Assembly (NCBI GenBank): GCA_963514095.1
Contig: OY741273.1
Coordinates: 19,233,465 to 19,297,464, forward strand
From: Eutrigla gurnardus
Taxonomy: Eukaryota > Chordata > Actinopteri > Perciformes > Triglidae
Direction of reading: 5' to 3'
Length of the DNA: 64,000 nt
Shown: positions 29,801 to 42,500 of the stretch, one piece after another
How the letters are laid out: each line of letters starts with the position of its first letter
Position numbering within the stretch: the stretch's first letter is position 1
Position numbers and translations under genes: made by a program
The notes under the pieces: model-generated
Told to the model about the DNA's origin: nothing
What the model saw: only the letters and a program-made list of their open reading frames with translations
Databases searched by the model: none

Positions 29801-32800
29801 GGAGGTGAAGAAGGCTCTGGCCTCCTCAGAAGCCAAGGTTCAGCAGCTGATGAAGGTCAACAACAACCTGAGCGAGGAGCTCCGGCGGCTCCAGAAGGAG
29901 GTAGGGAGTATGGAGGCCAGATGGAAGGACAGGCAGAGACAATCCAAGCACATAACGTGAGAGGATCAGCATAGGCAGACCCGTCACCACAGCAGAATGC
30001 TGCGAAGTACGGAGCAAAAGAGAGCAGAACGTTGGGAGTATAAAATCATATAGAGAATGATGCATAGACAAAGGGAGGTATTGAAGAATGCACTAGATAA
30101 AGAGACAGGTTGGCAAGATGAGGAGGATCAATTGATTCAGACAGAAGGAGGGCAGGATGATGGAGAGACTGTTTGAAGTGAATATTTTATTGTCTTTGCA
30201 AGCTGGTGTCATTTTCCTACACTGAAGATGTATTTGGTAACAGCTTTTCATCGTGATGTAGTAACTAAAGCAGATGCCATCCTCATTTGGTTGTGGCAGT
30301 TTTCACTTAATACCACTACCGTTTCTTTGTCGCTTCATCCAGTGGCCTGTGAGTCCTCATCATTGCCTTATAGTATTCTTTAGTGGATACCAGTTTTGCC
30401 GTATATGACCCATAATTCATTCATGCGTTTATTTTTCTCACCTAACTGAGGGTTTAGGGAAGCGGTGAGGCAAACTTGTACAAGCAGGCACTTATTTGTG
30501 CACCAAATATGACAAATAATGTGGTCAGATTTAATGGTAATCAACAGTACCTCAGTGTAGGTGAGCGCTATTCATTTACTCCTGGAAAAAAAATACATTC
30601 ATGTTACAGTTTTTTTTTTTCATCCCCTTTCCAAAACCTAATCCTTGCCACGACATGTAACCTATTAGAGTGTCTTTATTACATACGCCCTCCCTCCCCA
30701 GTACTGATTTGAGTTAACATGTATGAGCTTGCTTGAGCCTTTTATTGTACCTGTGATTGTGGATGCTTGTCTTTGACCATTCAGTTGACCCGCCTACCTT
30801 CCCTTCAACCTCCCCATATCCATCCCTCCCTCCATCCTCTCATCCCTCCCTGCTCCCTTCCTCCTCTCCTGTAGATCACGCGGATGCAGACAGAGAACAG
30901 TGCGCTGCGGGGGGGCCACCAGGCTGGGGGGTCAGCTGGCCATGGGGTAGGGGGGCCTGGCGGTGGAGGGGGGGGAGGAGGTCACTGGCATGGGGGTGGG
31001 ATGAGAGGTGGAATAGGCGGAGGGGGTCTGGGTGTGTTTGGGACAGGAGCGGACCCCCCGGGGCTGTCGGTGTCCTCCTCGGTCGCCCCCAACTCGCATC
31101 CTCACCGAAGGGACCGCCAAGCCTTCTCAATGTATGAGCCAGGGGCGGCCCCCAACCCCACGGCCCATGGTCCCCCAGTCCTGGACTCCCTGGCAGCCCG
31201 CCTGCAGCCCCTCAACACACACAGCGTAAGTTAGAACTCCCCTGGCCCCTTTTACTTCCCACCTTCCTTTTGGTGGTCCTGATTGGCTCTCGTTGGCCTG
31301 GTTGATGGGTGACGGTTCAATCCTGATCTCTCTTATTTCCCTACGACTTCATCCTTCCCTGCATCTTAGTTCCCGATCGTTCTCTTTGACACTTCCAGCT
31401 GTGCATGAACCCCATTTAAATGTGAAAGTATGGCACGGACTTAACCTATGATTTTTTTTTAGGCACCATAAAGGGGAGTGGATAAGTGTGGCGACAATTT
31501 GAATTATGTTGTTTGTTCAGTTGCCTTCGGACGCCTCTGATTTCTCTACTCTCTAGACTGCTCTTTTACCTTTTAACCTTTACATTGACGACCCTTTTGA
31601 CCTCCCAGTTAGCTTCCCTGCGTCTGGACAGCTGCTTAATTTATGTAGGCGTTGCTACGATCAAACACACACATGTGAGTGCAGTGACATACAGCAGCAT
31701 TTATCCTGCTGTAAGCTATAGTACGCGGAGACACACACAATCATTTACCACAACTGTCAACCTTTCTGTGGAGACCTCCATGGAGTCGTGTCCAGTTCGC
31801 CATCTCCGTACACAAAGATTTACCTGTTTTGTCTGTTTTCTTTCTGTCTGTCTGTCCGTCTCTTCACCTGTCTGTCCCTTGCTCACTGCAGTGCAGCCGT
31901 GCATCCTCTGGATGTAAGCATTCTATCTGTCATTGCATTTGTTTGCCATTTCATCAAATGTAGGATTCCCTCACATGCAGCTATGCACCACTTCTGCTTG
32001 TTACGCATTCTCATAATGGAGATCAACATTAGTATGTGTGTCGTCTTTTTTTTTAGACACTTCACTTAGTTTAGTTGATAGCGTTCCTTGTATTTCAGTG
32101 TTAGATAACTATAGAGGCATGCAGTCTTGATGGGATGATGGGTGAGCTGCCGAGTTGATCTGCCACTGCTCTCACTGGCTCATTCATCTTGTTTTTCTGC
32201 TGTTTTATAAAAACACCTCTTCTCTCTGTCCCCTCACTCTTTTTTTTCCTACTTCTTCATCCATCTCTGTCTGACAATCTCTCATTCCCTTCTCCATCTC
32301 TTTGGTCCACACACTCTCTTCCTCCTCTTATCTGTATCCCTCCATCTCTCTCTCTCTTCCTCTCCCCATCCTTGTGTTGCCCTCTTTTCACAGGTACGGA
32401 AGGGTGGTACAGGAGGTCCATCGTCATATGGAGGCCATCATCTGTCCGGATCTACAGAGATGGGCAGATACATGGTGAGTGTCATGATCCAAATTGGGCG
32501 TCAGATGAAATGGTCCCTAAATGATTTGCATTTTTCAACGATGATGATTTAAACACACAGCATTTTCACTTATGCTGTGTGGTTAAACAAAATACAATTA
32601 CAGTTTGAAACAACTTTTAAAACCCTGATGGAGCATGTTGCTGCTCTGATCCTCTCCCCAGATCCACAGATCAGACAGGCATGGCAGTGGCACTGACAGT
32701 GACTATGACAACACGCAAACGTATGACTTCTCGCTAAGGTCAGACACACTATTTTCTGTGTTATTCTTCATATTTAAAGGCATAATATGCAGGAATCGTC

Positions 32801-34383
32801 GCTTACTGTTTGTAAGCACAACATTAAAAGTTGGCCCCTCCTCGATAACCACTGAAGTGCACGTACCCTGACTATTGTTGCCAGGACGCAACCCATTGTA
32901 TCACCTGTAGAATCCCATATGGCAGCGAAAGTGAAAGCCAACACCGGATTTACTCTTGTTTGGAACAAGTTTTGTCTGCTTGGTGTTTCAACTCGCTATT
33001 CTGTTTTCAGCACTTTCACAGCTTCCTCTTGGATGCATACTAGCACACACACAATGCCCAGTGATAAATATGAACACCATCTGAAGATACAGTCATAAGA
33101 GGAATTCTTTTTATGAGACTAATCATCGTTTTTAAAGAAAATCCTACATAGTATACATTTTTTTTTTTTTTTTTTTTTTCATTCTGAAGCCAGGAACCGA
33201 TTTTATTCTGAAATCAGATATGCACCCACAATATAAAAGGAGCTCTAGCATAAAAGTCCAAAGTTGTCAAGGATTGTTTGTCAATGGGATTATCTGTGTT
33301 TTCCATAAATATTTTGCCATTAATTTACCTTTAGTAAGTAAGCAGGCTGTCTCTTACGATGTTGGACATTTTTCAGATGCCAGACGTGGTTAATGACCAC
33401 TGTGACTCTCCACTCTCTGATCTATTAAAAGGTGTTAATTGAAGTGTATTTATGTGCTTCTCTTGTCAGTATGGGCCGCAGCAGTGAAGAGGAAGGTCGT
33501 GGGGAGTCTGAGGAGGGAGGTGGGGAGGCGGGGGAGCCAGACCCCACCTTGCCCTGCACAGAGGATGTCATACTGAAGACTGAGCAAGTGACCAAGAACA
33601 TCCAGGAGCTGCTCAGGGCTGCTCAGGAATTCAAACATGACAGGTAGGTGTCAGACTTAGAATCAACTAATAGCTTATTTTATCCTTGTGGTCCCCTTGA
33701 TTGGAAAACGCATTGAGAAGGCACAGAAACGTCTAGCGCCAGAATAATCTTTTCAGTAATTCGGTTATACACTCTTTTTAACAGCACCGGGTGAATGCAG
33801 TTGTTGCTGTTGCAGTGAAATAAATCACTGTTTAGGCGTTTCAAAGTTGTACACTCATGGTGTGGTTGTTTGTTGCACTTTTATTAAAATGCCTGTACTA
33901 ATTCAAAGCATAATTTAGAACAACACATCTTGCTGCCTCAGTCATCTCGTCAGCAACTCAATTAAATAACACATTTCTCTCCTCTTAAGCTTTGTTCCAT
34001 GTTCTGAGAAGATCCACTCTGCTGTCACTGAGATGGCCTCACTCTTCCCCAGAGTAAGTTCCCCGTCTAGTTTAATTTCTCTTTGTGTCTCTTTTTTCTC
34101 TCCTTTTCTCTTCCCTGAGGTGTTCACACTGTGTGATTTGAGTTTTGATGCCTTCATTTCTCCATAGCGCCCAGCGTTGGATGCGGTCCACTGCTCCCTC
34201 CGCTTGTTGGCTTCCAGTGCCTCGCGGTTGCAAGTGGAGTGCCGCAAGGCGGTGCCCTCAGAGCCCGGGGGCCCTGCGGTGGACTACCAACTCCTCACTC
34301 AGCAGGTCATCCAGTGCGCCTACGACATCGCCAAGGCTGCCAAGCAACTGGTCACCATCACAACTCGCGAGAAGAAACAGTGA
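17601..34383 (+). CDS. git1: git1, ARF GTPase-activating protein GIT1, complete
   Basis: Twenty coding exons: 17601-17652, 21355-21488, 21833-21945, 22755-22860, 23227-23313, 23425-23555, 23722-23816, 24079-24121, 25633-25681, 26223-26295, 27002-27099, 28044-28155, 28571-28695, 29748-29900, 30875-31225, 32394-32474, 32662-32738, 33470-33643, 33990-34053, 34168-34383. They sum to 2334 nt (777 aa plus stop; mammalian GIT1 is about 760-770). The product is a scaffold for PIX and paxillin that accelerates GTP hydrolysis on ARF proteins at focal adhesions, endosomes and synapses. The ArfGAP zinc finger is at residues 1-124, with Cys11, Cys14, Cys31, Cys34 and the arginine finger Arg39. Ankyrin repeats span about 136-230. 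The Spa2-homology blocks include NRLFEELAMDVYDEVDRREN (from about 272) and RQKLARFNAREFATLIIDIL (from about 329). A coiled coil covers about 407-466. The C-terminal helical paxillin-binding region (about 655-777) ends ITTREKKQ. GIT1 is preferred over GIT2 by sequence and by its neighbours. A glycine-rich insert is present at about 468-511. The introns hold no other gene I can support. Confidence 0.97.
17653..21354 (+). other. git1 intron 1 (3.7 kb), nothing recognised
   Basis: The donor CCAG|GTAGGG follows codon 17 and the acceptor TTATCAG is at 21354. The intron has a CpG-containing start, then AT-rich sequence without long reading frames, RNA genes or clear repeats. Confidence 0.7.
26743..26800. 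repeat. (AC)n microsatellite in git1 intron 10
   Basis: An AC tract of 58 bases between the 26223-26295 and 27002-27099 exons, preceded by a CTCCTC-rich tract at about 26597-26620. Confidence 0.95.
32776..33180. repeat. probable dispersed repeat in git1 intron 17, ending near a 22-base poly-T
   Basis: A block starting about 32776 (AAGGCATAATATGCAGGAAT, then GTTGGCCCCTCCTCGATAAC near 32831) resembles widely dispersed noncoding repeats I associate with teleost genomes. A homopolymer of 22 T lies at 33158-33179. I cannot assign the family without a repeat library. Confidence 0.4.
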
Positions 34384-34665
34384 CCCAATAAAAGCATGGA
34401 TGGATAAAGAGGGAGCGATACCGGATTATTGCATGGGTGGGCTCAGGGGGGATGGTAGGGGCTTCTAGTGGGAGAGGAAGGACGAGGGAAGGGGGAGTGA
34501 TCGGGAGAATGACGGGCGCTTTGAGGAAAGGAATATGCATGGGAAAAGGAATCGCATTAAGAGCAAAGATTACAGCGGACCAGAAAAGGAGAAATTCCAC
34601 AAGTAAGAGAAAGTAGAGAAGAAGAAGAAGGATCCAACATGGGAACTACGGCCTGCTGCAACCTA

Positions 34666-34671
34666 AATAAA
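34666..34671 (+). terminator. proximal git1 polyadenylation signal
   Basis: A canonical AATAAA 283 bases after the git1 stop codon, in the context ACCTAAATAAACTC. Confidence 0.55.
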
Positions 34672-37600
34672 CTCTTATTCGATATGTATGATTACCGCTT
34701 AAACTGTGATAAGCATACGTGAAATACAATGCGGGCGATGTACAGTGCAACGGATCCGGAGGTGTTCGCGCTTTATTTATTCTCACCCGTCACCCGTCAT
34801 CCTTCCCTCTCCCTGTTTACCTGAGCTAGAGAGCGAGGAAGTGTACGCCGTGAGAGAGGGACGTAGATAGATACTCCACACCATCTCCATTTCTCCGTCC
34901 TGTGGAGTCGGGACGTTCTCTCCTCCCCCCGCCCCCTTTCTATATCTCTCTCTCCCCCCTCTCCCTCCCCCTCTCTCCCTCCGGACACTCTGGCTCCTAT
35001 CCCATCCCAGACAGGATGCGCTTTGCGGGGCAGGGAATGATGCCCCCCCCACCCCCGGGACACAACCAGCTCCACCCCAGCTCATCACCCCACCCAAGCG
35101 CTCAGATGCTTCCTCCTGGGTTAGCTTTTTGCCGGGGGCTCCAGCAATTCTCCGACCCTCCCCCTCCCCCTCCTGTTGTTGGTGGTACACAGCATGATGT
35201 GGCATGTTTTATTTTATTTCCTCTCTCGTCTTTTTTGTTTGTTTGTATTTTTAATACGCAGATTGGTTTGGTCTGCAACTCTTGAGGACAAAAAAATTAC
35301 TGACTTACACAAACAAAACACTTACACTGGAATAATTGTGACTTGTTGTTTATCATGTCCATTGTTTTTGTTTTTGTATTGATATTTTTACTGACTGTTA
35401 TCTTGATTTAACTGTTTATGTATGTTTATTTTATTGTCTCAAATATGATTCTCATTTAGTGGAATGGGGAGACAGGTGGGAGAATGTGCTCAACTGGGAT
35501 TTAAGTAAACGTGCGCACACGTACACGTATGAAATAATAACCTGTGAAGTGGTCCTCAACCTTTCTCAAGCACTCCTTTTCTGGGTGGCAGTTGTTGTTC
35601 TTTCTTGTTGTGATGTGTCCTGTGGCCAAGGGGTTGAACGGTTGCCAAAGGGGAGAGGGCGTTTGGGGGAGATTTGTTTTTGTTTTTCATTTTCTGTCCG
35701 ACCGAAAAGCCCCTTGGTGCATTATGACGGGACCTGGATCAAAACGCTCTTATCGTGTCGCCTCCCCTGTCTTTTGGGCTTGACGTATCTTATAATTTGC
35801 CTCATTTAACAGAGCCAGTGGAATCATCTCAGAGTCAAACCCATATTCATATTCGCTGTACCAAGCAGGATAAAATTTGGTCTCTCCCCCTCACCACCAC
35901 CCCCAGACTTGCAGTATGCTATTCACGTGGCGGCTGTGCTCCTAGCTACTTGTATTACAAAGAAGCCATCATTTGCATGCATGGTAACACGTGTTCAGTC
36001 ACATTATGTTGATGCATATACCGGTATGTTGCCGTTAAGCTTTAAGTAGTCCTGTGGAAAGCAGTAAAGGCGATGAGAGATGATCGTTGCATAATTTCAC
36101 TTGAGAAAACGCTCTCATTTGAAATGGATATAACCACCTCAAGTGTGCTTGATGTAGTTTGCCATGTATTACGTTCACTTTTTAGACTGTCTGGCAAGCA
36201 CAATCAAGCCCGCGTCCTGTTTTCCCCGATTGATTCTCCGTCACGGCCTGCTGATCTGGGCCACAGAAGTCGTCACTTCTAGCTCACTGTCTCTGAACTC
36301 TGCCAATGTGAGACAGCATTGGGAACAAAGATTATTATTAATTTTTTTTTTATAGAGAGCACTTAGCCTACTATAGGTTTAAAGCTTGTTGTACTTTGCC
36401 GAACAAATGTGGTCAAATGTTTAAGAAATGATGCAGATGGGATCTGAAAAGTCCTTCCTGGCTTCCAGGAGGACTCTCCTCTTCTAGTTTAGATTCACCT
36501 CTGATGTTCTTCAGTTTATCAAAGTGTTTGTGGCCTAAATAGCAGGTCATTCTTGCATTGATATGTTCTATAATCACTCTCGGTGCTCAGAAGGCCTCTG
36601 CACATTCAATTGATTTTCCTGAAACTTTTGACCTCAACGTTCAAACAGCTCTTGCATCTCAATTTTTTTTTTTTTTCTTGTATTGCTGCCTTTTAGCGAG
36701 AAGCAATTGGACCTCAATCAGCCCCAAACACTTTGACAGACTGATGCTAGACCACCTTCAGCATCTCCCTGTCCACTTACATTAACCTGGGGTCTCCGAC
36801 TGTCAGCGTTCATCAGTCTCTCGCACAGTTGCACACTTTTATCTGTGTGGAAGCATGGATTGTTGGTTCTCTTCCCTGTCAAAACAAAGTTGTGCCCAGA
36901 AGACTCATGAAATGTATCATCGTTTGTTATTGGATGCCTTTGGACAGTATCTTCATCTCCTGTTCGACCGGCTGAGTTACAGTGATGCTGTACTGACCGG
37001 CGAACTTAAGTACTTCCACATGCACACTAAGCCCCCCGTCAATCACGATCGCCCAAGTTTTAGACTAGAGCCATATATATGAACATATATTTTCATGCTA
37101 TATTTTACATTGAGCTATAAGTTACGTGCGAGATATTTATGTTGGCCCAAGTGGGCTTCAGGCTACGGGATCTGTCCTCATCTTCATTCAGCGATTCAGT
37201 CTTGACACCAATGTACTTGTAGATGTTTTAAGTCTCGTGGCTATGGTTATGCTGTGGTATTACCCCCTCATGTAGTTATATTGCACATACTTGCAGTCCT
37301 ACTAGAATCGGCAGGAATTAAAGAACTAAAACAACAGTTTGATGTAGGCAGCTGCCCAGCGGTGTGGTCTGAGTTGCGCTATTATCAGACGACAGCAGGG
37401 GAAAGTAGGATCTGCGTTACGCGCCACACTCCCCCGGAGGTCTTCGTTCAAGTACATTGGGTGCAGGATGCGAGGGTTTGATATGGGATGGGACTATAGG
37501 AAAGGTCTGAAGCACACTTCAGCTTAGCACTACAGTCATCTCAACATGTTGGGAGGAGGGTCTAAAATGCACACGGCCCAGTCCTCCCCCCCCCGAGTTA

Positions 37601-38002
37601 GTAGACACTACGTAGAGTGCCTCTAGAATGAATGTTGAATTGTTCATGTCCGACACCTTCTAGACCACCGTCATGTCCAAGATTCAGCACATACTCAACG
37701 ACATCATACACACACACACCCTCAGCTTATCAGTTGGACCAAGTCTTCTACAAAGTACAAACATTAAAATCTGCAGTGAATTATACACACACACACACAC
37801 ACTTCTGATACGCAGCCGTTGGCAGTACACTTGTGGCCTGCGCTGCTGCTGTCCCTGTGTTTCTTCACAGCTCTACACTTTGGGAGATGGGTGACGGGAG
37901 AGTTATCTTTTAACAGAAAACATTTAAAAACTGTATAAAGTAGATAAAACAGTGACTTAAAAAAGGTCAATCGTAATGGAAACTCATAAGCTGTACATTT
38001 GT

Positions 38003-38008
38003 AATAAA
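38003..38008 (+). terminator. candidate distal git1 polyadenylation signal
   Basis: AATAAA in the context TTGTAATAAAATAG. It is the last plus-strand signal before the minus-strand tp53i13 signal 330 bases further on. Confidence 0.35.
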
Positions 38009-38338
38009 ATAGTAAAACAATTATCTTGTCCCGGATCTGTCTGCACAATTCTTCTTACTGCATTGATGCCCACATGTATGTCTGAGGATTATTTCAATCA
38101 AGACTGATTTATACGTTTCTGAATCTTATTGCTTATATTTGATGTTGGCAGATTTTTCTTGAATTACGTCTTTATTCCAAGATGTAATTCATTTGTATTA
38201 TTTAATTTGCAGTCCCAGCATTTTTCAAATTTCTACCACTGTTAAAGGTCATGAATTATTTTATTGTGTTGAGATGGTGCCACACTGAGACCTCAGTTAC
38301 CCTATGAAGACAGTCCAGCCACTGTTTGAGCCGCAGCT

Positions 38339-38344
38339 TTTATT
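38339..38344 (-). terminator. candidate tp53i13 polyadenylation signal
   Basis: TTTATT on the plus strand reads AATAAA on the minus strand (GGAAATAAAAGC). It lies about 1.2 kb beyond the tp53i13 stop codon and would define a tail-to-tail boundary with git1. Confidence 0.5.
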
Positions 38345-39532
38345 TCCATTGAAAAGTTCTAGAAAAAAGAACCGAAAACCTCAGAAAAAGTATGTAGTTA
38401 CAATATAACCACGACAACCCACCGTAGCGTTTAGAATCCGTACGAGAAGAAACCATTTTACATTTCAATTTTCGAACATGTAAAACATTTGTATTGTACA
38501 TGCGGTCCCGATCAGTGCATATCTTTGTCACAATCAAAACACATTTGCTGCAGCAGCTTCACACTCAATACTCCTGCCAAGGAATTTATTGTGAAACATT
38601 AAACATTGAAAAATCCTTCTCTAAAGTTTGTGTAAAACCGTCTTCAAAATACAGCTGTTCACATGTTCATACCATTTAATGACGCACACAATGCGTTGCT
38701 TAGAACAGCAACTTACTTATTCACATCATAAACCCTCGCAGGTAAAATCAACACGATATAACTGTTAAAATATTCCTAAAAACTAAAACCAGACAAAGTA
38801 GCAAAATCAAAACAAATTCTCAGGTTGAAAAAAACACCAGAACTGGAGACTTAATATTGATTGTAATACACGGAGTGAGCAAGATGAGGCGTATATGCTT
38901 TATGATGTGTTGAAGAGAAAGATCAGACAAATGTATTCCAAGAAGTCGTACAAATATATAAAATCTGTGCACCAATTCATTTTACCTGAGGGCTTCTCTT
39001 TGATCCATTGACTCTATAATGTAATGTGAATAGGGATGTCCTGAGAGGTCAAAGGTCTCTTTTTGTGTAACAATACTGTACACTAGCCTCTTATGTTAAT
39101 ATTCTATGATGCTTTGATTTAAATGGTTCTGGCTGTTCAACATACAATGCGCAATTTTAAAAAATGCCAAGGAGAAGGAGATGCAAAGATGGTCCCAATT
39201 TAAAAAAAAAAAAAAAAAATGAGAGGCCCTCATTCCAATCTCAACCCAGTCCATTCAGGATGGAACTGACCCTTGGGCAACTATGTGGCATTTCAGTTTC
39301 GCTTTCTGTTTTTTAATAGACTAAGTCCAGACCAGCTGTCAGATAAACAGCATAGGTCCAAGACAGATAAGACGCTTCCCACATTCTGTGTATGCTCTTC
39401 GTGTAAGTAAGGATAGATGGTAGGATTATTAGGACTGCTGCCTTTATAATGAATCACAGACAATTACTGTCTGTTCTTCACCTCCTCTACATCCAACGGG
39501 ACTCGGGTGTTTTCCTGAAGATGTGTCATTTT

Positions 39533-42500
39533 CTACGGATGTTCATCTGAGCTGGAGGAGCTGGGCAGAAGAACACACTCCTGCCTTCTGCCCCTTTTCC
39601 GCCTCCTGTTGGCAATTCGTAGCCTCCTGCGGATCACATCTAGATGACACAAATTAACACAAAAACGCAAACTGCTTAAGAACACAAACAGAGTTACCTC
39701 CACCTAAGAGGTTTATGATTCTATTCAACTGTGTTAATTAGCAGGATGTCTTAAAAATAACTACATGAAATTAGGGTTAGGGACTCACACGAGCAAGCTA
39801 GGACTGGTCAGAAGATAAAAACAGCTCTCTGGATATTGAACTCTGTGTAGTCCACCTACCTGCCACGCTGTCATAGTCCCGCTGTGGGTCGTGCCAGTAA
39901 AGACTGGGCGTGGTCCTCCAATGGCGGTACAGGCGTGTGTGAAGCACCGAGAGGGTCAAGAGAATTAGCAGGAACCCCAGCGCTGCAGCGGCCCACACCG
40001 CCTCGTCTGTCCTGGGGGTCCTCGGCAACCCCTTATTCACAGCAGCGGTCGAGTCCCCCGAGTCTTCGTTGCATTCGCAGTGTTCGCCTGCTTTGCAGCT
40101 GTCACAGTCATGGCTACTGGGCGGGTAACTGGCTGGCTCTGGGACCTGGTGTTGTAGAGGCTGGGGTAGAGACCCCGACTGGGATCGGGAATCAACCCCA
40201 ATCTCTTCACTTTTGTGTGTTTGCTCGTTTTTCAACTCTCTCTCTTTAACATCCACTACTTCATTATCCTTCATGGTACCGTCTCCTCTGTTGTCTTTAG
40301 TATGCCTGTTGTCTTTTGGGCTGTGTTTGACAGAGTCTTTGTCTCTCGTTTTGGCTGTACCTTCATCTTTGGACCTGAGGGCCAGGTCTTCATGCCTGGC
40401 GGTATCGTTATGTTCACTGTTCACGCCTCCTGCAAGAACATCCAACCCAACAGAGGGGTTTGGGTTTCTGGGGTCAGCATTTTTCAGACCGGTCTCCTGT
40501 GCTGATGTCTGTAGTAGAGTTGTATTGTGGATTTCAGACTGAGAGGGAACTTCCCTGGGACCTGGAGGATCTGAGAGAGTCCTGTTCCCTGGAGGAGAAT
40601 CTGCTGGTGGTCCAAACATGCCGCTGTTGTTCTGGACATGGCCCGTCCTGCCGACGGTGGTTCTATTGGTCTGGTGTGTTATTGTGTTTTCTCTAATGGC
40701 GGCTCTTATCTGCCTGTGTTTGCCTTCCTCTTTCATTTGTTTCAAGCTTTCCTTCGTTATGTGGGACTCTGCCTCCATCGCTCCATTCAGCAGGGGAGAG
40801 ATGGTCTGCTCACAGCATCGCCTCACAGACTCCTGGGGATTTTCAACAACAGCTACTTACAGACATCTACAAGACTATTGAAATTACTCTTTTATTCTGC
40901 TTTCATTGCAGCATGTGTAAAACAGCTTGTCCAAACCTTCATTTTTGCAGAGTGTTCCTCTGGATGTGCGCGTTGCTGCCGGTGCTGCTCGGCTGACCAG
41001 GTTAACAGCAGGTTGTATTGCATACTCTGGCTCACACCACAAAACATATTCCCCGTGGACGCTGTGCTTTCCAGCCAATCACAGACGTCTGAAGAGGCCA
41101 CAGTGGTAAGCTCCAAGGTGTGACCCCACGACACGAAGGCTATTGGCTGAACACAATTCAAACAGTTAAACACGGCCTGGTCTTGCTTTGACAAAACCAA
41201 ACACGTCTATTTGTTAAAAGAGCGGCACTGAGTTACATCTTCACTTAGGCTCAGGTGTTAAAAGTTAATAAAGACATGTCATCAAAATATATTTAAACAA
41301 GTGAACAGAGGGTTTACTGGCTTGAAAGATAACACATTGAGATTCTACTTGTGAATGAAAACAGGGAGAAAGGGTTTGTCTCACCATAAGTTCACTGAGT
41401 TGTGGATGTGAGGTGATGATGTAGTCTGGCAGACAGGAGCGGGCCAGGACAGACAGAAGTAGACGCTCGTGGAGAGGAGCACAGGGATGGTAGAGCAAAA
41501 CTGTAGCCCCATGCTAGGAAATATACACAAACGCAGGCACACGCGTGACTATCCTTGCCCCCGTCCTCTATCATACGACAGTGTTTCCGCCGATTTGGTT
41601 TTCGTCAACATTTATGACACCATTATGACACTAACTAAGACTAAGTGCTCGCAATAATGTCAATATTGGATTCCCTCCTTGTCTGTTTACATTTCTTTTC
41701 AGCTGACAAATATCCCGAAGGGGGAATGCCTGGCTTCCTCTGTGGAGAAAAACAGCAGACAATCACCAAGTAATGTGTTAAACCTGTCGTGATCTCCAAT
41801 ACGTTCTTGCATTATGGTCTATAATTGGCCCATTAATACAAATCCCTGACATACCATTACTGTTTGTTTTTCCTGGATAATTAAGAATATCTACGTTCAT
41901 TGGTAGCCCTGTAACCAAGGATCTAAACAGGTAGAATGTGAGTGTTGGCAGACTTCCCTGTATTACTCTCATTTGAATTAGCAAGGAAACAATACATCGA
42001 TTCTAAGTGGATTTCTGGCTAAAACAGATTATTAGATTGGAAAATAACAAGAAAGGGACTGGGGGCAAATTGGTAACTCAGAAGAATCGGTTGCCAGTCT
42101 TTATTCTAAAGTCTACAATGAATCTATTATCTATCTATCGATATGCTTCCATCAACCCCCATGTGGCATCGTCAGGACAATAAATACGCCTTTCTATATG
42201 AACATTCAAAAATAGACCACAATACCATTACAGGTTAACTCTTTCCTATTGTGTTGTCACTTCAAATGGACGTGTAGTGTTGCCCAAAACACAAATCCCT
42301 CATCATTCACTATGCGAAGCAGACAAAGTGATTAAATTGTTGCGAAAGTCAAGACAGAACTCCCAAGAGATGTTTGATGCTGAGACTTACGTGCAAGTTA
42401 TTGAGCCAACGTTGAGGGGGACAGTACAAGTACTCTCCACTCTCTGCTCTTACTGGCCTGTAAGCTCCACTATGATACACACACAAATACAGACACACAT

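Larger units (their letters stand above)
34384..38008 (+). other. git1 3' UTR candidate region with a proximal and a distal poly(A) signal
   Basis: After the git1 stop there is 3.6 kb without a conserved coding segment before the convergent tp53i13 transcript. An AATAAA at 34666-34671 would give a 3' UTR of about 0.3 kb, and another at 38003-38008 one of about 3.6 kb. The region includes a long pyrimidine/purine-biased stretch at about 34780-35190 and several poly-T runs. Whether the distal part is transcribed as git1 is an inference. Confidence 0.5.

Noticed and set aside
31892..31913. Possible 22-base git1 exon (CTGCAG acceptor, GGAT|GTAAGC donor) where mammals have an extra segment between LQPFHSTE and IRKG
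   Set aside because: Its length is not a multiple of three and would shift the frame between two phase-0 borders. The translated residues do not resemble the mammalian segment.
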